DNA from: Albugo candida
Taxonomy: Eukaryota; Oomycota; Peronosporomycetes; Albuginales; Albuginaceae
DNA: 64,000 nt
NCBI GenBank assembly: GCA_905220665.1
Contig: CAJNAR010000169.1
Location: 124,001 to 188,000 of the forward strand
Direction of reading: 5' to 3'
The notes below the pieces were generated by a model, which saw only the letters and a list, made by a program, of their open reading frames with translations, did no database searches and was not told the DNA's origin. The position numbers and the translations under genes were made by a program. This document shows, in pieces, positions 11,262-21,375 of the stretch (position 1 is its first letter; the number at the start of each line of letters is the position of its first letter).

Positions 11262-11432
11262 CACTTCAAGCAGCCGAATTACCACTTATCTGACACATAA
11301 CGCTTCGTAGCTATTGACATTTTCCTTTCAAATTCGCTGCTAAAACTTGGCGTGAATAACACGATGAGCAACAGTATGCCGAGCGCAAGGTACTAATCTG
11401 CTTTTATTACTGATAGCCAGGCTTGACCAACG

Positions 11433-12543
11433 ATGTATAGCTCTAGTGGTAGCGATGGGCTGAATAAGTGGACACCGCCTCGTTTGAAGCTACTAGCAAC
11501 CTTTTTCTATGCATTAGAGTTTGCAATGCATGCACTCGAATTATATCAACAAAAGACACTATTTTCATCCTTGAAGAGATCTATTGAAGATTCGTGTAAA
11601 AGGTATGGAATTCCCACCACAATTCCATTGCTAACGCGTCAATGAAGAACCTTCACAATAGATCATTTGAAGCAAATATACTCAATAATTCCCGAGGCTT
11701 ATTGTTTGTACATGGAACGATGTGGGAATCCATCAAAATGCACTGAGAATTTGATTATCAAGAGAAAAAGTATTGGAATGGGAGATGGAGAGAACTCGTC
11801 CAGAATCGACTTGTTCAATCTTCGAGTGAATCACATCGTCTCGGAACGACTGACACATTTACGAGAGCAAAATATCGATGAAGAATTCTTGGAAGACGCA
11901 ATGAATGAGTTTGAGATTCAGCATGGACAATTGCCAATCATGAGAGATACGATGTGCAAGTCAATTACTTCAGCATCGAAACCGTCGACTTTGCAAAACT
12001 CGGAGGATTTGGATGAGGAGCTTGCAAGAGTCCTGGCGAGACCAGTTCCACAGACTTTGAAATCGTTGCCTACATGGCTCATTAATAAGGTCACTATTTC
12101 GATCGTTTCGTATGCTTTCCTTACAAGACTAACAAGAGCGTACAGGTTCGGAAAGAGGAAGTTTCTCACAGTCTAGCCACTCGAAAATGCGAAAGTGCAG
12201 TGAAGAAACGTATACTCACAACACTACCGAAATTGTGCGACGTGCTACAAGGTTACGCTATGGTTTCACGTAAAAGCATTTTTCTGATGGATCAACTAGT
12301 CATCAAACTGGTTGGCGTGCCGATCAAAGGTTACATTGTATCCTGCTCCGATCTATTGTTCTTCCTCACACAATCTCGATTTTAGATCGACTCACTGATC
12401 AAATTTATCTTTTGAATATCATGATTCCTTCCTGGTTAAGTGTCATCAGCAAAGACGGCAAGGATTATGTAAAACTGAATGAGAAAGTGAAATACAAGGA
12501 AGTCAAGACTGCCATTCGAAAGGCAGTTTTAACATCGCTTTAA
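11433..12543 (+). CDS. CDT1: DNA replication licensing factor CDT1, four exons
   Basis: The exons are 11,433-11,602, 11,648-12,089, 12,146-12,329 and 12,386-12,543, with phases that close exactly, giving 317 residues. After the first splice the sequence reads TFTIDHLKQIYSIIPEAY, the opening of the CDT1 central winged-helix (geminin-binding) domain. The last exon carries LLNIMIPSWLSVISKDG and DYVKLNEK, typical of the C-terminal winged helix that contacts MCM2-7. CDT1 loads the MCM helicase at origins with ORC and CDC6 in G1. The protein is short; animal CDT1 has a long regulated N-terminus with PIP-box and cyclin motifs, and I see no obvious PIP box here. The assignment rests on domain pattern and length rather than a search, but both winged helices fit. 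Confidence 0.8.
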
Positions 12544-14231
12544 AGATGTGCAACCAAACCGATGGATGCTTTGCTCAATACCAAATTCAAAATGTACAAG
12601 CGACTTAAACCTGTAAAACCGTGAGTTTTTGACACTCTACTGGATTCACGCTATGTAAGTATGCGTACTGATATCAATACACAATGCACAGTGATATTTT
12701 GGCACAAATTGCTGACTCAGATAAACCCGTCTTCCATGAAATTAATTTGTTTTTCGGATATTATAACGCCATCAGAGGTTTGACCGACTTTAGTCGGAAA
12801 AACTTAAGCAAAAAAGCCACAACGTGCTCCCAATCTTGACATCGCGCAAACCTTCTATTCGATACGCCACACGCTTTAAGCGGATATACCATACTATTCA
12901 GATCGAATCAACACGCGCTTGCTCGATGCATAGATGACAATTGATAATTCAGCTATGAGGTTTGCAGTGTGCAAACGGACAAAGTACATAAGCAGCTCTA
13001 GATATTCGCTGCTTTAGCGTTACCTGCGCGTTGTAACAGAATATGGGTGTAAAATGCTTTTCCATAAATTGAAAAAATTAGGAATCACTCCAGCAACAAA
13101 CTCACATACGCAATCGAAGAAAATCGATTGACGGTATTCGTATTTTACAAGAACAATCATTATCTGCCCGAGTTTTTTTATCCTCCAAAATTGTTGATGG
13201 ATGGCTACTTTTAACCATCAGCTCCTTGTAGAGCTTAGGTGAGATCACAGTCATGGCAAGATGCAAGTACTTCGAGTCCTGCTCCAGATTGCAGGCATAA
13301 AGGTGCAGAGTCAAGGTCAAACAAAGGGGCTCCATTTCTCCGTAGTGTATAGGCACAGCATCGTATTTACTTGTTTAGATAGCTAATCACAAAATAAGGA
13401 ATGCGTAAAAGTGTCTCTCACTTTTGACGCGCGTACCTCAGATTGTAGGAAATACATCGTAAAGTAGGCTCCATTCTAAGATGTTGCGAATGGTCTCATT
13501 AGCGATTCTGTCGTGGCAAAGCTTGTAAATACCTTTGCCAATCATGCTGTAAAGTTGCAACATTTATTTTCATCCGAGTGCAAGCACGCCACACGATACG
13601 TTTTTTGTTAGATAAATGCGTGAGATATGGTGGATGCGCGCACTTTATCGAGGGAATAAATGCACCGAGCCATTGAGAATATACAGCAAGTCCGATGTGA
13701 GGTTGCACGCCTGCTGTTCCATTGACGAGCTACGAGAGCTGACTGTGTTGAAACTGAGGCGGCGACGAATGATTGTACTGAGAAACGAGCTCAATCTATC
13801 GTCTACGGTATTATCATGACAAAGGCTTTCGAATCGATCAATCAATATGAGACGAGAATGTAGAACGCAAGACATAGTCGCTTTCTGACAAAATGCGAGC
13901 TTCTCAGACCACAGATTCACTCGAGTATTCGCTCAAGTATCAAAAGTCTCTGCGTGAAGCTCTTACTGGAGTGAGTCTTCTCACCGCTTGACATCTCATT
14001 TATCATGAGATCAAATGCATAGGTGATGCAGAGATTGAGAGTAGTTTATGCCTACAGCATAAGACGCTTGTACTCCCAAATGGCACCACCATCGTGTACG
14101 ACCAACGACAGAGCAGTGGAGTGTAAGGATAGACGCAAAAGGATCAGATACAGAAACTGAGTAACAATGTATTTGTTTTTTCACAATAGACAATTTATTG
14201 TTCAATTTAAAGCGAATCCCAAACGCGTTTA
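12544..14231. other. Region without a firm gene; possible gene remnant on the minus strand
   Basis: From 12,544 to about 13,100 I see nothing codable. On the minus strand between 13,920 and 13,102 there are consecutive open pieces (13,920-13,645, 13,708-13,499, 13,356-13,102) with plausible GT and AG dinucleotides between them. I could not join them in one frame. They match no family I recognise. Either a diverged multi-exon gene or a decaying one could explain them. The last 150 bp or so, just before 14,232, should be the 3' end of the RPB1 transcript. Confidence 0.35.
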
Positions 14232-17200
14232 TCACTCTTCTGCTTTCTCGCGACCGTCAGTTGGGCTGTAACCACTCGAATTCGGATCGTATCCTTCGGT
14301 CGGATTGTACTGAGGCGAAGATGGGCTATAGCTGGGAGACGTTGGGCTGTAGGCAGGCGATGTCGGACTGTATGCAGGAATAGATGGATTATAGCCCGGA
14401 GATGTCGGGCTATACGCCGGTGATGTCGGACTGTAAGCAGGACTCGTTGGACTGTATGCAGGGCTCGTCGGACTATAAGCTGGGGAAGTTGGTGAATATG
14501 CTGGAGACGTAGGTGAATATGCCGGGGAAGTTGGGCTGTACGCAGGTGAGGTGGGACTATACGCGGGGCTCGTTGGGCTGTACGCTGGTGATGTTGGACT
14601 GTATGCTGGAGAAGTCGGTGAATAAGCCGGAGAAGTTGGTGAATACGCTGGTGAGGTCGGACTATACGCTGGGGAAGTTGGTGAATATGCGGGTGACGTC
14701 GGACTATACGCTGGGGAAGTTGGTGAATATGCTGGAGACGTAGGTGAATACGCCGGGGAAGTCGGGCTGTACGCAGGTGAGGTGGGGCTATAAGCCGGAG
14801 ACGTCGGACTGTAGGCGGGGGAAGTTGGACTATACGCAGGCGAAGTTGGACTATACGCAGGTGAAGTGGGTGAGTATGCAGGTGACGTCGGCGAATACGC
14901 TGGAGAAGTGGGTGAGTAAGCCGGTGACATTGGACTAAACGCAGGAGATGCGGGGTCTAAAGATGCACCAGGGCTTCGAGCTGGTGATGCAACACTAAAT
15001 CCTGGAGAAGACATGAAACCAGGAGAGGTTGGACTTGTCATCGGTGAGAATGTTCCTGCGGCTGGAGAAAATGACCCACCGCCTGGGCTGAAAGGTGATG
15101 AAGCTGAGAAACCAGGCGTAGAGGTGAACGGTGTGGCCATTGGGGTGCCCGGACCTTGTTCGGGACTTCGCCATTCATCGTTGATACCTCGCATCACCTG
15201 TTGGATTTCTGATGCTTCATATTCGATGGCATCAGTCAGTTTCTTCGCATCCAATACCAAGTCTGTGATTCCAGTTCCCAGGGGTGCTAACTGCCCGAGC
15301 ATCACGTTTTCCGATACGCCAGTGAGTGGATCTCCTTCGGAGAACATGGCTGCATCCATCAGAATCTCCACTGTCTCTTCGAACGAACATCGAACAAGCG
15401 GTCCTGAATCATCACGATTAATACCATGACGAGTAATGGCCATCAAATGCCCACGAAATGTCATGACATCTGCCAGACAAGCCAGATGTCGATAGTTTAC
15501 GTAAGCTCCATCAAAAGAGATGACTTGCCGGATTTCATTCAATAACGCCCGTCGTACAGCTTCGATACCCAAAACTTGGATTATTTCGACAATATCGTTC
15601 GATATTGTTCGGGTCCCATCGACCTGAGGAAAGCACAAAACATCGAGCAAATTTGTCCCATCTGTGTCCAATACCCATTCGGTCGTCATCTTGAATCCAA
15701 CATCATCAAACCAGTGCGTCGGGCGTCCTTCGCGGATGTAAACCTTCTTGACAGATTGCACTCCACGAAGTTTCATCTGCGTGAGCATATTGTGTTCCAC
15801 TCGTTTCAAGAACGTGTCATCTTCCTGACCGACTGTACTCTCTCCCGTCCGCTGCATTTTCTCTTCCTCGTCGCTTACGATTCGGATACGCAGCACCAAT
15901 TTGTCCGCATTGTCGTCTGTGAATATACAAGACAAATCTTGGCCATATTCTGACTCGATCTGAGAGGCAATTTCACTCATGGTGAGCTTTTTGTCTGCCA
16001 TCATCTCACGGTTCAATTCAATACGCAACAGCCACGGCGATCTTGCAACAGGAGTGTCCTCGTCCGGCATCTCGTAGTACGTCGATACGAATTCTTGATC
16101 TTCTTCGATGATTGTATTCATTGGGTCAGGGTCGTAATATATGGCGGTATTCGCCGTCACATCAGCTAATGTCGTGTACTCCAGTTGAGACTGAATGAAC
16201 TTGGCCTTATCGGCATCGTGCGCACAATCAGGCGTCAGAAATATTTGAAGTGAAGGCGTGCGGACGTCCTTGGCGATGTTCATGATTTCCTTCAGTCGAG
16301 GGACTCCGAGTGTCACATTCTTTGCAGACACACCGGCATAGTGAAATGTGTTCAACGTCATTTGAGTAGCGGGTTCTCCAATAGACTGTGCTGCGACAAC
16401 TCCAGCCATTTCTCCTGCTGAAACGAGAGAACTTGTAAACTTGGATTCGATTTCGCCAAGAAGCCATTCAAACGCCGTTTCTGTCAGTCTATGTTCCAAT
16501 GTGACACATTTGGACGCCAGAGCTGATCGTAGCAAAATCTGGAAGAACAATGTTGCATTTTCCTGAGCTTCCAGACTTAATGGATCGTTACCCTGCACAA
16601 CAATGATCTTCTTGCACAGTTCTTTGACACCATCAATAATGTGCGTGGGATGTAAACTCGAGGGTTTTTGTAAATCCACACTGAATAGCTGTTGGGCATT
16701 TTCAATCAATCGTCGTACATTGACTGGAATTTGCGCGGCATTGTCAGACTCCTGCCCTTGACCACGACTAGCCAGAATAACGCGAAGGTTCACTCGATCT
16801 TTCTGTAATTGAGCTATTTCATCGCGGAGAATGTGCTGAGTATGTTGGTTTGTTCGAATGTCTTTGATGATTTCTGGGTCTAGGAACAGCTGCTCGGGGC
16901 ACTTCGGAACGCACCCAAGAAAATCGCTTGAAATGTCAAACATATACTTTTGCTCAAATTCCACCTTGTTCAGCCTATGCGATTCAAAGCGCTGCTTTTC
17001 CACCCAGACAGCATCCATTCCATCTTCACCATATAGGAACTGAATGATTTCTCCCTGAGCATTCCGTACAGTGCCATCATATCGCGCCATAACAGATTCC
17101 ATAGCTTTGACAAGACGTCGTTGGATGTATCCCGTTTCCGCGGTCTTGACTGCGGTATCAATGAGTCCTTCACGACCTCCCATCGCATGGAAAAAAAACT

Positions 17201-19784
17201 CCTGAGGTGTCAATCCTTTCAGGTATGAATTTTCGACGAATCCACGACTTTCTGGGCCTAAATCATCCTTTCCGTAATGAGGGAGTGTCCTGTGCTGAAA
17301 TCCATACGGAATACGTTTTCCTTCCACATTTTGCTGCCCGACACACGCAATAATCTGAGAAATATTGATGAAGGATCCCTTAGAACCGGAAGTCACCGTT
17401 GCCTTGATATTATTGGTCTCGTCCAAGCTACCTTGCGCTTCACGCCCTGCCTGATCACGGGCCGTGTTGAGAACCTTGTTTACAAGTTGTTCGAAAGACT
17501 CGACCATTGTTCGACCGGGTTGGGTTTCGAGCTTGCCTTTCTGTCCACGTTGCACCAGATCATGTACTTGCACTTTGGCTTGTGTGATGATGTCAACAAT
17601 CGTTTTCAATGTACTGACATCGGCAATTGTATCACTGACTCCGACGGTAAAGCTTCGTCCAACAAGCCAATTGTTGACCAGTTTCTGCACAGCACCGAGG
17701 AAATATCGCGCTTCCTCTGGTCCTTTTTCAAGCATCGTCGTGTGAATAAGACCTCCGGCTGACGAACCAATCGTTTTCTTGTCGATGATCCCTGCCAAAA
17801 GCTCTCCACGTTGCACTATTACGCGTGAATCGATTGGAGATAACTTTGCGAATGATTCTTTGCTTGAATGAGTCGAAGAAAATCCCGTAAAATTGATCTG
17901 AGGGATGACTTGTGAGAAAATCTGTTTTCCTGTCCAAATAGGACGATATTTACCGATCTCGCCTTTCTTAGGCACTAATATCGCCGGGGTTGGTATCCGA
18001 CCATCCCAATTGAACACCCACATCAGCAGATTCATCACCACATCCCTCTCAATGAATATGTCACGCTTTGTGAATTTCTGTACACCCAATAAGGAATCTT
18101 GGACGATACCCATCACAGGCCGGTTGCTTTGCGGTGTGATAATCACTTTGTGGACCATCATAAGCTCTTGTGCTTCCGCACGAGCTGTCAATGACTGCGG
18201 AACATGCAGATTCATTTCATCTCCATCGAAATCTGCATTGTAGGGAGACGTCACCGATAAGTTGAGACGAAATGTGGACCAGTGGAAGACCTTGACTCTG
18301 TGGGACATGATAGACATCTTGTGCAGAGATGGTTGACGATTAAATAACACCAAATCTTCATCACGGAGATGACGTTCAACAATCCAGCCACACTTGAGAG
18401 CCAAATCAGATTTATTTTTGATGTAACGCAGGTCGATCCGGTTTCCGTCCTCCCTTATAATATATTTTGCGCCAGGGTGCTCGAGCGGACCATTTGAGAT
18501 GAGTCGATGCATCGCTGCCATATTAAATGGAGTGACACGTTCTGGTACCGTCAAGTTCATTGCGATTGAAAGTGGAACTCCGACCTGGTCGATCTCGAGA
18601 TTTGGATCGGCAGTAATAACAGTTCGAGCTGAAAAGTCGACACGTTTTCCCATCAAATTGCCTCTGATACGTCCTTCTTTTCCTCGAAGACGCTGACGTA
18701 AGGTCTTTAGCGGTTTACCGGAGCGTTGTTGTGCTTGCGGTAGCCCTGGTTGCTCATTGTTGATAAAAGTCGCTAGATGAAATTGTAAGAGCTGTTCGAA
18801 TTGCTCGATGATATGCGATGGTTCTCCCTTGCGAACACAGTTCAGTAACGCTAAATTCGCTTTGACAATAGACGCCAAGTTATGCGTCAAGTCATCTTCC
18901 CCTCGAGCCATACCGTCCAGAGCCACTGAAGGTCGAACATGAGGCGGTGGTACCGGCATCAAGGTCAATATAAGCCAGTCGGGACGTGCCCATCGTGGGT
19001 CTAACCCGAGGGAGTAGCAGTCGGCATCAGATATATTTTTGAATATTGAGAGCACCTTGGCAGCCGGTAAATTCTGCTTGCGATCTCCAGAGCCTGGAAC
19101 GTCTTCCATTTGTTCAGGAAATTCCACCAAGATCTTGATACCTTGTCTTTTGTATATTGGCTGCAGACCACCACAGCCTCCATGACCTCCCTCTTTCGAC
19201 TTTGTTTTATCATCTAGACCGCCTTGTAAGCCCAAGTTCAGATCTTCACGCATCTTTTCCATATCAACTTCTTCTCCATATTCACAAAGCTTCTTCCCAT
19301 TACATATCTCAAAAACAGCCTTTAATCGTCTTTTACCATCTTTGATTTTCATTGCTGAACGAAAGCGATGATCTCGTTCATCACTGAGTATTTTGGAACA
19401 GTGAAAACAAACAGAGCGTAATATCTTTAAAACTTCTTTGATGAATCCCAAATGGTACATTGGTCGAGCCAATTCAATGTGACCAAAATGACCTGGACAA
19501 TCGTTCACTTTGCCTCCACTCCCGCTATATGTGCAGTCACACGTTTTACACCTTGCGCGGAAGTCACAGGTTCCCATTCTAGGATCCCCAATCCCACCAA
19601 TGACCGGATGTCCATTCAAATACGTTTCGGGACGACTGATACCATCTGGAATGATGCGATCATTCACTTTGGTTTGCTTCGTTACAGACATTGCACGCAC
19701 TTCTTCTGGACTAAAGACCCCAAATTGGAGATATTTGACACGTCTTAAGCGCGCGCTCGAATATGAGAATTGTGTGGACGACAT
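14232..19784 (-). CDS. RPB1: RNA polymerase II largest subunit RPB1
   Basis: This intronless gene of 1,850 residues encodes the catalytic subunit of RNA polymerase II. Visible landmarks are the N-terminal zinc clamp (C-x2-C-x6-C-x2-H, then CKTC), the rudder and switch region (RLRGKEGRIRGNLMGKRVDF), the catalytic Mg site NADFDGDEMN near residue 515, the bridge-helix stretch around residues 810-850 (GGREGLIDTAVKTAETGYI) and the trigger-loop region (GVSAKNVTLGVPRLKEIMN). The tail from about residue 1,550 is the CTD. The ATG at 19,784 gives the expected N-terminus. The gene is divergent from Rab5 with a 550-bp shared upstream region. Everything points to a functional gene; the unusual part is the composition of the CTD, listed separately. 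Confidence 0.98.
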   Translation of the reverse strand: MSSTQFSYSSARLRRVKYLQFGVFSPEEVRAMSVTKQTKVNDRIIPDGISRPETYLNGHPVIGGIGDPRMGTCDFRARCKTCDCTYSGSGGKVNDCPGHFGHIELARPMYHLGFIKEVLKILRSVCFHCSKILSDERDHRFRSAMKIKDGKRRLKAVFEICNGKKLCEYGEEVDMEKMREDLNLGLQGGLDDKTKSKEGGHGGCGGLQPIYKRQGIKILVEFPEQMEDVPGSGDRKQNLPAAKVLSIFKNISDADCYSLGLDPRWARPDWLILTLMPVPPPHVRPSVALDGMARGEDDLTHNLASIVKANLALLNCVRKGEPSHIIEQFEQLLQFHLATFINNEQPGLPQAQQRSGKPLKTLRQRLRGKEGRIRGNLMGKRVDFSARTVITADPNLEIDQVGVPLSIAMNLTVPERVTPFNMAAMHRLISNGPLEHPGAKYIIREDGNRIDLRYIKNKSDLALKCGWIVERHLRDEDLVLFNRQPSLHKMSIMSHRVKVFHWSTFRLNLSVTSPYNADFDGDEMNLHVPQSLTARAEAQELMMVHKVIITPQSNRPVMGIVQDSLLGVQKFTKRDIFIERDVVMNLLMWVFNWDGRIPTPAILVPKKGEIGKYRPIWTGKQIFSQVIPQINFTGFSSTHSSKESFAKLSPIDSRVIVQRGELLAGIIDKKTIGSSAGGLIHTTMLEKGPEEARYFLGAVQKLVNNWLVGRSFTVGVSDTIADVSTLKTIVDIITQAKVQVHDLVQRGQKGKLETQPGRTMVESFEQLVNKVLNTARDQAGREAQGSLDETNNIKATVTSGSKGSFINISQIIACVGQQNVEGKRIPYGFQHRTLPHYGKDDLGPESRGFVENSYLKGLTPQEFFFHAMGGREGLIDTAVKTAETGYIQRRLVKAMESVMARYDGTVRNAQGEIIQFLYGEDGMDAVWVEKQRFESHRLNKVEFEQKYMFDISSDFLGCVPKCPEQLFLDPEIIKDIRTNQHTQHILRDEIAQLQKDRVNLRVILASRGQGQESDNAAQIPVNVRRLIENAQQLFSVDLQKPSSLHPTHIIDGVKELCKKIIVVQGNDPLSLEAQENATLFFQILLRSALASKCVTLEHRLTETAFEWLLGEIESKFTSSLVSAGEMAGVVAAQSIGEPATQMTLNTFHYAGVSAKNVTLGVPRLKEIMNIAKDVRTPSLQIFLTPDCAHDADKAKFIQSQLEYTTLADVTANTAIYYDPDPMNTIIEEDQEFVSTYYEMPDEDTPVARSPWLLRIELNREMMADKKLTMSEIASQIESEYGQDLSCIFTDDNADKLVLRIRIVSDEEEKMQRTGESTVGQEDDTFLKRVEHNMLTQMKLRGVQSVKKVYIREGRPTHWFDDVGFKMTTEWVLDTDGTNLLDVLCFPQVDGTRTISNDIVEIIQVLGIEAVRRALLNEIRQVISFDGAYVNYRHLACLADVMTFRGHLMAITRHGINRDDSGPLVRCSFEETVEILMDAAMFSEGDPLTGVSENVMLGQLAPLGTGITDLVLDAKKLTDAIEYEASEIQQVMRGINDEWRSPEQGPGTPMATPFTSTPGFSASSPFSPGGGSFSPAAGTFSPMTSPTSPGFMSSPGFSVASPARSPGASLDPASPAFSPMSPAYSPTSPAYSPTSPAYSPTSPAYSPTSPAYSPTSPAYSPTSPAYSPTSPAYSPTSPAYSPTSPAYSPTSPAYSPTSPAYSPTSPAYSPTSPAYSPTSPAYSPTSPAYSPTSPAYSPTSPAYSPTSPAYSPTSPAYSPTSPAYSPTSPAYSPTSPAYSPTSPAYSPTSPAYSPTSPGYNPSIPAYSPTSPAYSPTSPSYSPSSPQYNPTEGYDPNSSGYSPTDGREKAEE
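14255..14940 (-). repeat. RPB1 CTD heptad array
   Basis: The array is a string of 21-bp units encoding the CTD. I count 24 uninterrupted YSPTSPA heptads, preceded by one FSPMSPA. They are followed by YSPTSPG, YNPSIPA, one more YSPTSPA, one YSPTSPS, YSPSSPQ and degenerate terminal units. Synonymous codons vary freely between units, so the amino-acid uniformity is maintained by selection rather than by very recent copying. Tyr1, Ser2, Ser5 and Pro residues are kept throughout; position 7 is Ala instead of the Ser of the yeast and animal consensus. Confidence 0.95.
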
Positions 19785-20334
19785 GATTTAAAGCGAGTTC
19801 TGTCAACTATTATGGAGTGGCTACGATCCACTCGATGAATCCTATACGTCGTGTAATCCGTCCGTCTGTGGACGTTTCGCTGCCTTAATTGTGACGTTCT
19901 CCGCGCAAAAAGATGCGCTTTGCGTTGCAAAGAAAATTGCCAACTGAAAAGGAAAGGGAGGGAGGACAGGGGGAACGTAGTAGACACACTCCGATTGGTT
20001 CATCTTACACCTGTTCATTATTTTGATTGGATGTAAACGTGGCTCATAAAATAGCTCATGGAGTGGCCCAGCAATTTATATCGAGAAACCTCCAGCTATG
20101 CGTTGGCTAGATAGAGCGCAATCGGCAAAGAGAAAAATTAGGATCAGATGAGCCAGTGCTGATTATGGTAGAGAATGTAGAGTTGGACAAATCCTTCGAT
20201 CTTCTTGCATGATACACTTGAATAGTAGTCCGTCGTCAAAATTGATACGAAAGGTAGAGTACTGCTCGTTGAATAAATCACAAAATTTACAGAAATCTCG
20301 TTCTACAAAGTCCTCATTTTGTTCTCTCACAAAA
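19785..20334. promoter_or_regulatory. Divergent promoter region of RPB1 and Rab5
   Basis: This 550-bp interval separates two divergent starts. Two inverted CCAAT pentamers (ATTGG at 19,994-19,998 and 20,026-20,030) lie about 210-245 bp upstream of the RPB1 ATG, and would read CCAAT in the RPB1 direction. No TATA element in a standard position is convincing. The CCAAT assignment is by motif only. Confidence 0.35.
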
Positions 20335-21133
20335 ATGACGCAACGAAAAACTTGTCATTTCAAACTAGTTTTATTAGGTGACACCGCAGTCGGAAAATCG
20401 TGTCTCGTTGTGCGTTTTGTGCGCAACGAATTCTTTGAGTATCAAGAACCGACTATTGGAGGTTGCTGCAATTACAATGATAAGTAGGTCGCCATGCTGA
20501 TTTTTGGTTTGTTAGCGGCGTTTTTGACGCAGACTGTGGATTTGGATGAAGAAGTGATGGTGAAGTTTGAGATATGGGATACTGCAGGACAAGGTAAGAG
20601 TGCTCTATGGCACTTAAGTAGCGACGAAGTTGATCTCTTTTTTCGCACAGAAAGATATCGCAGTCTAGCTCCAATGTATTACCGCGGAGCAGCAGCTGCA
20701 GTGGTGGTATATGATGTGACAAATAAAGTGAGTAAAATGGACCTGAGTGGGGGATTTTTTGAGCCAATTCACTCTGTAGGATTCTTTCATTGGAGCCAAA
20801 TCCTGGGTCAAAGAATTACAAAGAAGAGGTGATCCAAATGTGGTTATCGCACTCGCAGGAAACAAAGCAGATTTAGAATCACGACGGAAAGTAGACTCAG
20901 AGGTATGTGTTGCACACCATCTTCGACTCGTACTCATTTCCATCCAGGAAGCGCGTCAATACGCGCTAGATAATGACATATTACACCTGGAAACATCTGC
21001 AAAAACGGCAAATAACGTTCAAGATCTTTTCGTCGCAATCGCAAAGCGTCTACCAAAGAACCTTCCTCAACAAGAGCGTGAAACATTTCCCATCACACCG
21101 CCTATCACCACAAAACAGAGAGGCTGTTGTTGA
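20335..21133 (+). CDS. RAB5: Small GTPase Rab5, five exons
   Basis: The exons are 20,335-20,461, 20,516-20,593, 20,651-20,727, 20,780-20,902 and 20,948-21,133. All introns are GT-AG of 45-57 bp and the phases agree, giving 196 residues. G1 is LGDTAVGKS, the effector region is EPTIGAAFLTQT, G3 is [21 protein letters not shown]4 is NKAD and G5 is ETSAK. The AAFLTQ plus [10 protein letters not shown] combination is diagnostic of the Rab5 subfamily, which controls early-endosome fusion and recruits FYVE-domain effectors. The C-terminus ends in Cys-Cys-Cys, giving the double geranylgeranyl site. An ankyrin-FYVE gene lies further along the window, but there is no sign of a functional link beyond family knowledge. 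Confidence 0.96.
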
Positions 21134-21375
21134 TTGTATTAGCTCTATATGCACGTAATCAACCAACTTTATCAACGACTCTATTCTCTCTGGACTTGGC
21201 TTTTTCTCCATCACGCATTCGAACAAAGTTCAATTGGCGAGCAAAGAGCGCGGAAGGAGCTTTCTCTCGTGTAAATGGCTTAACAAGAACGCATACAGCA
21301 AGACGCATTCTATCGCTTTTATACTGGCGACCCAGTTTATAATGCTAGGCGTACGCATGTAAAGTAGAATCTTGT

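Noticed and set aside
14255..14940. Regular 21-bp repeats considered as a CRISPR-like or non-coding satellite array
   Set aside because: The repeats are contiguous without spacers, lie in frame in RPB1 and encode CTD heptads with synonymous variation.
17277..17762. 161-codon plus-strand frame inside RPB1
   Set aside because: This is an antisense shadow of one of the most conserved genes known.
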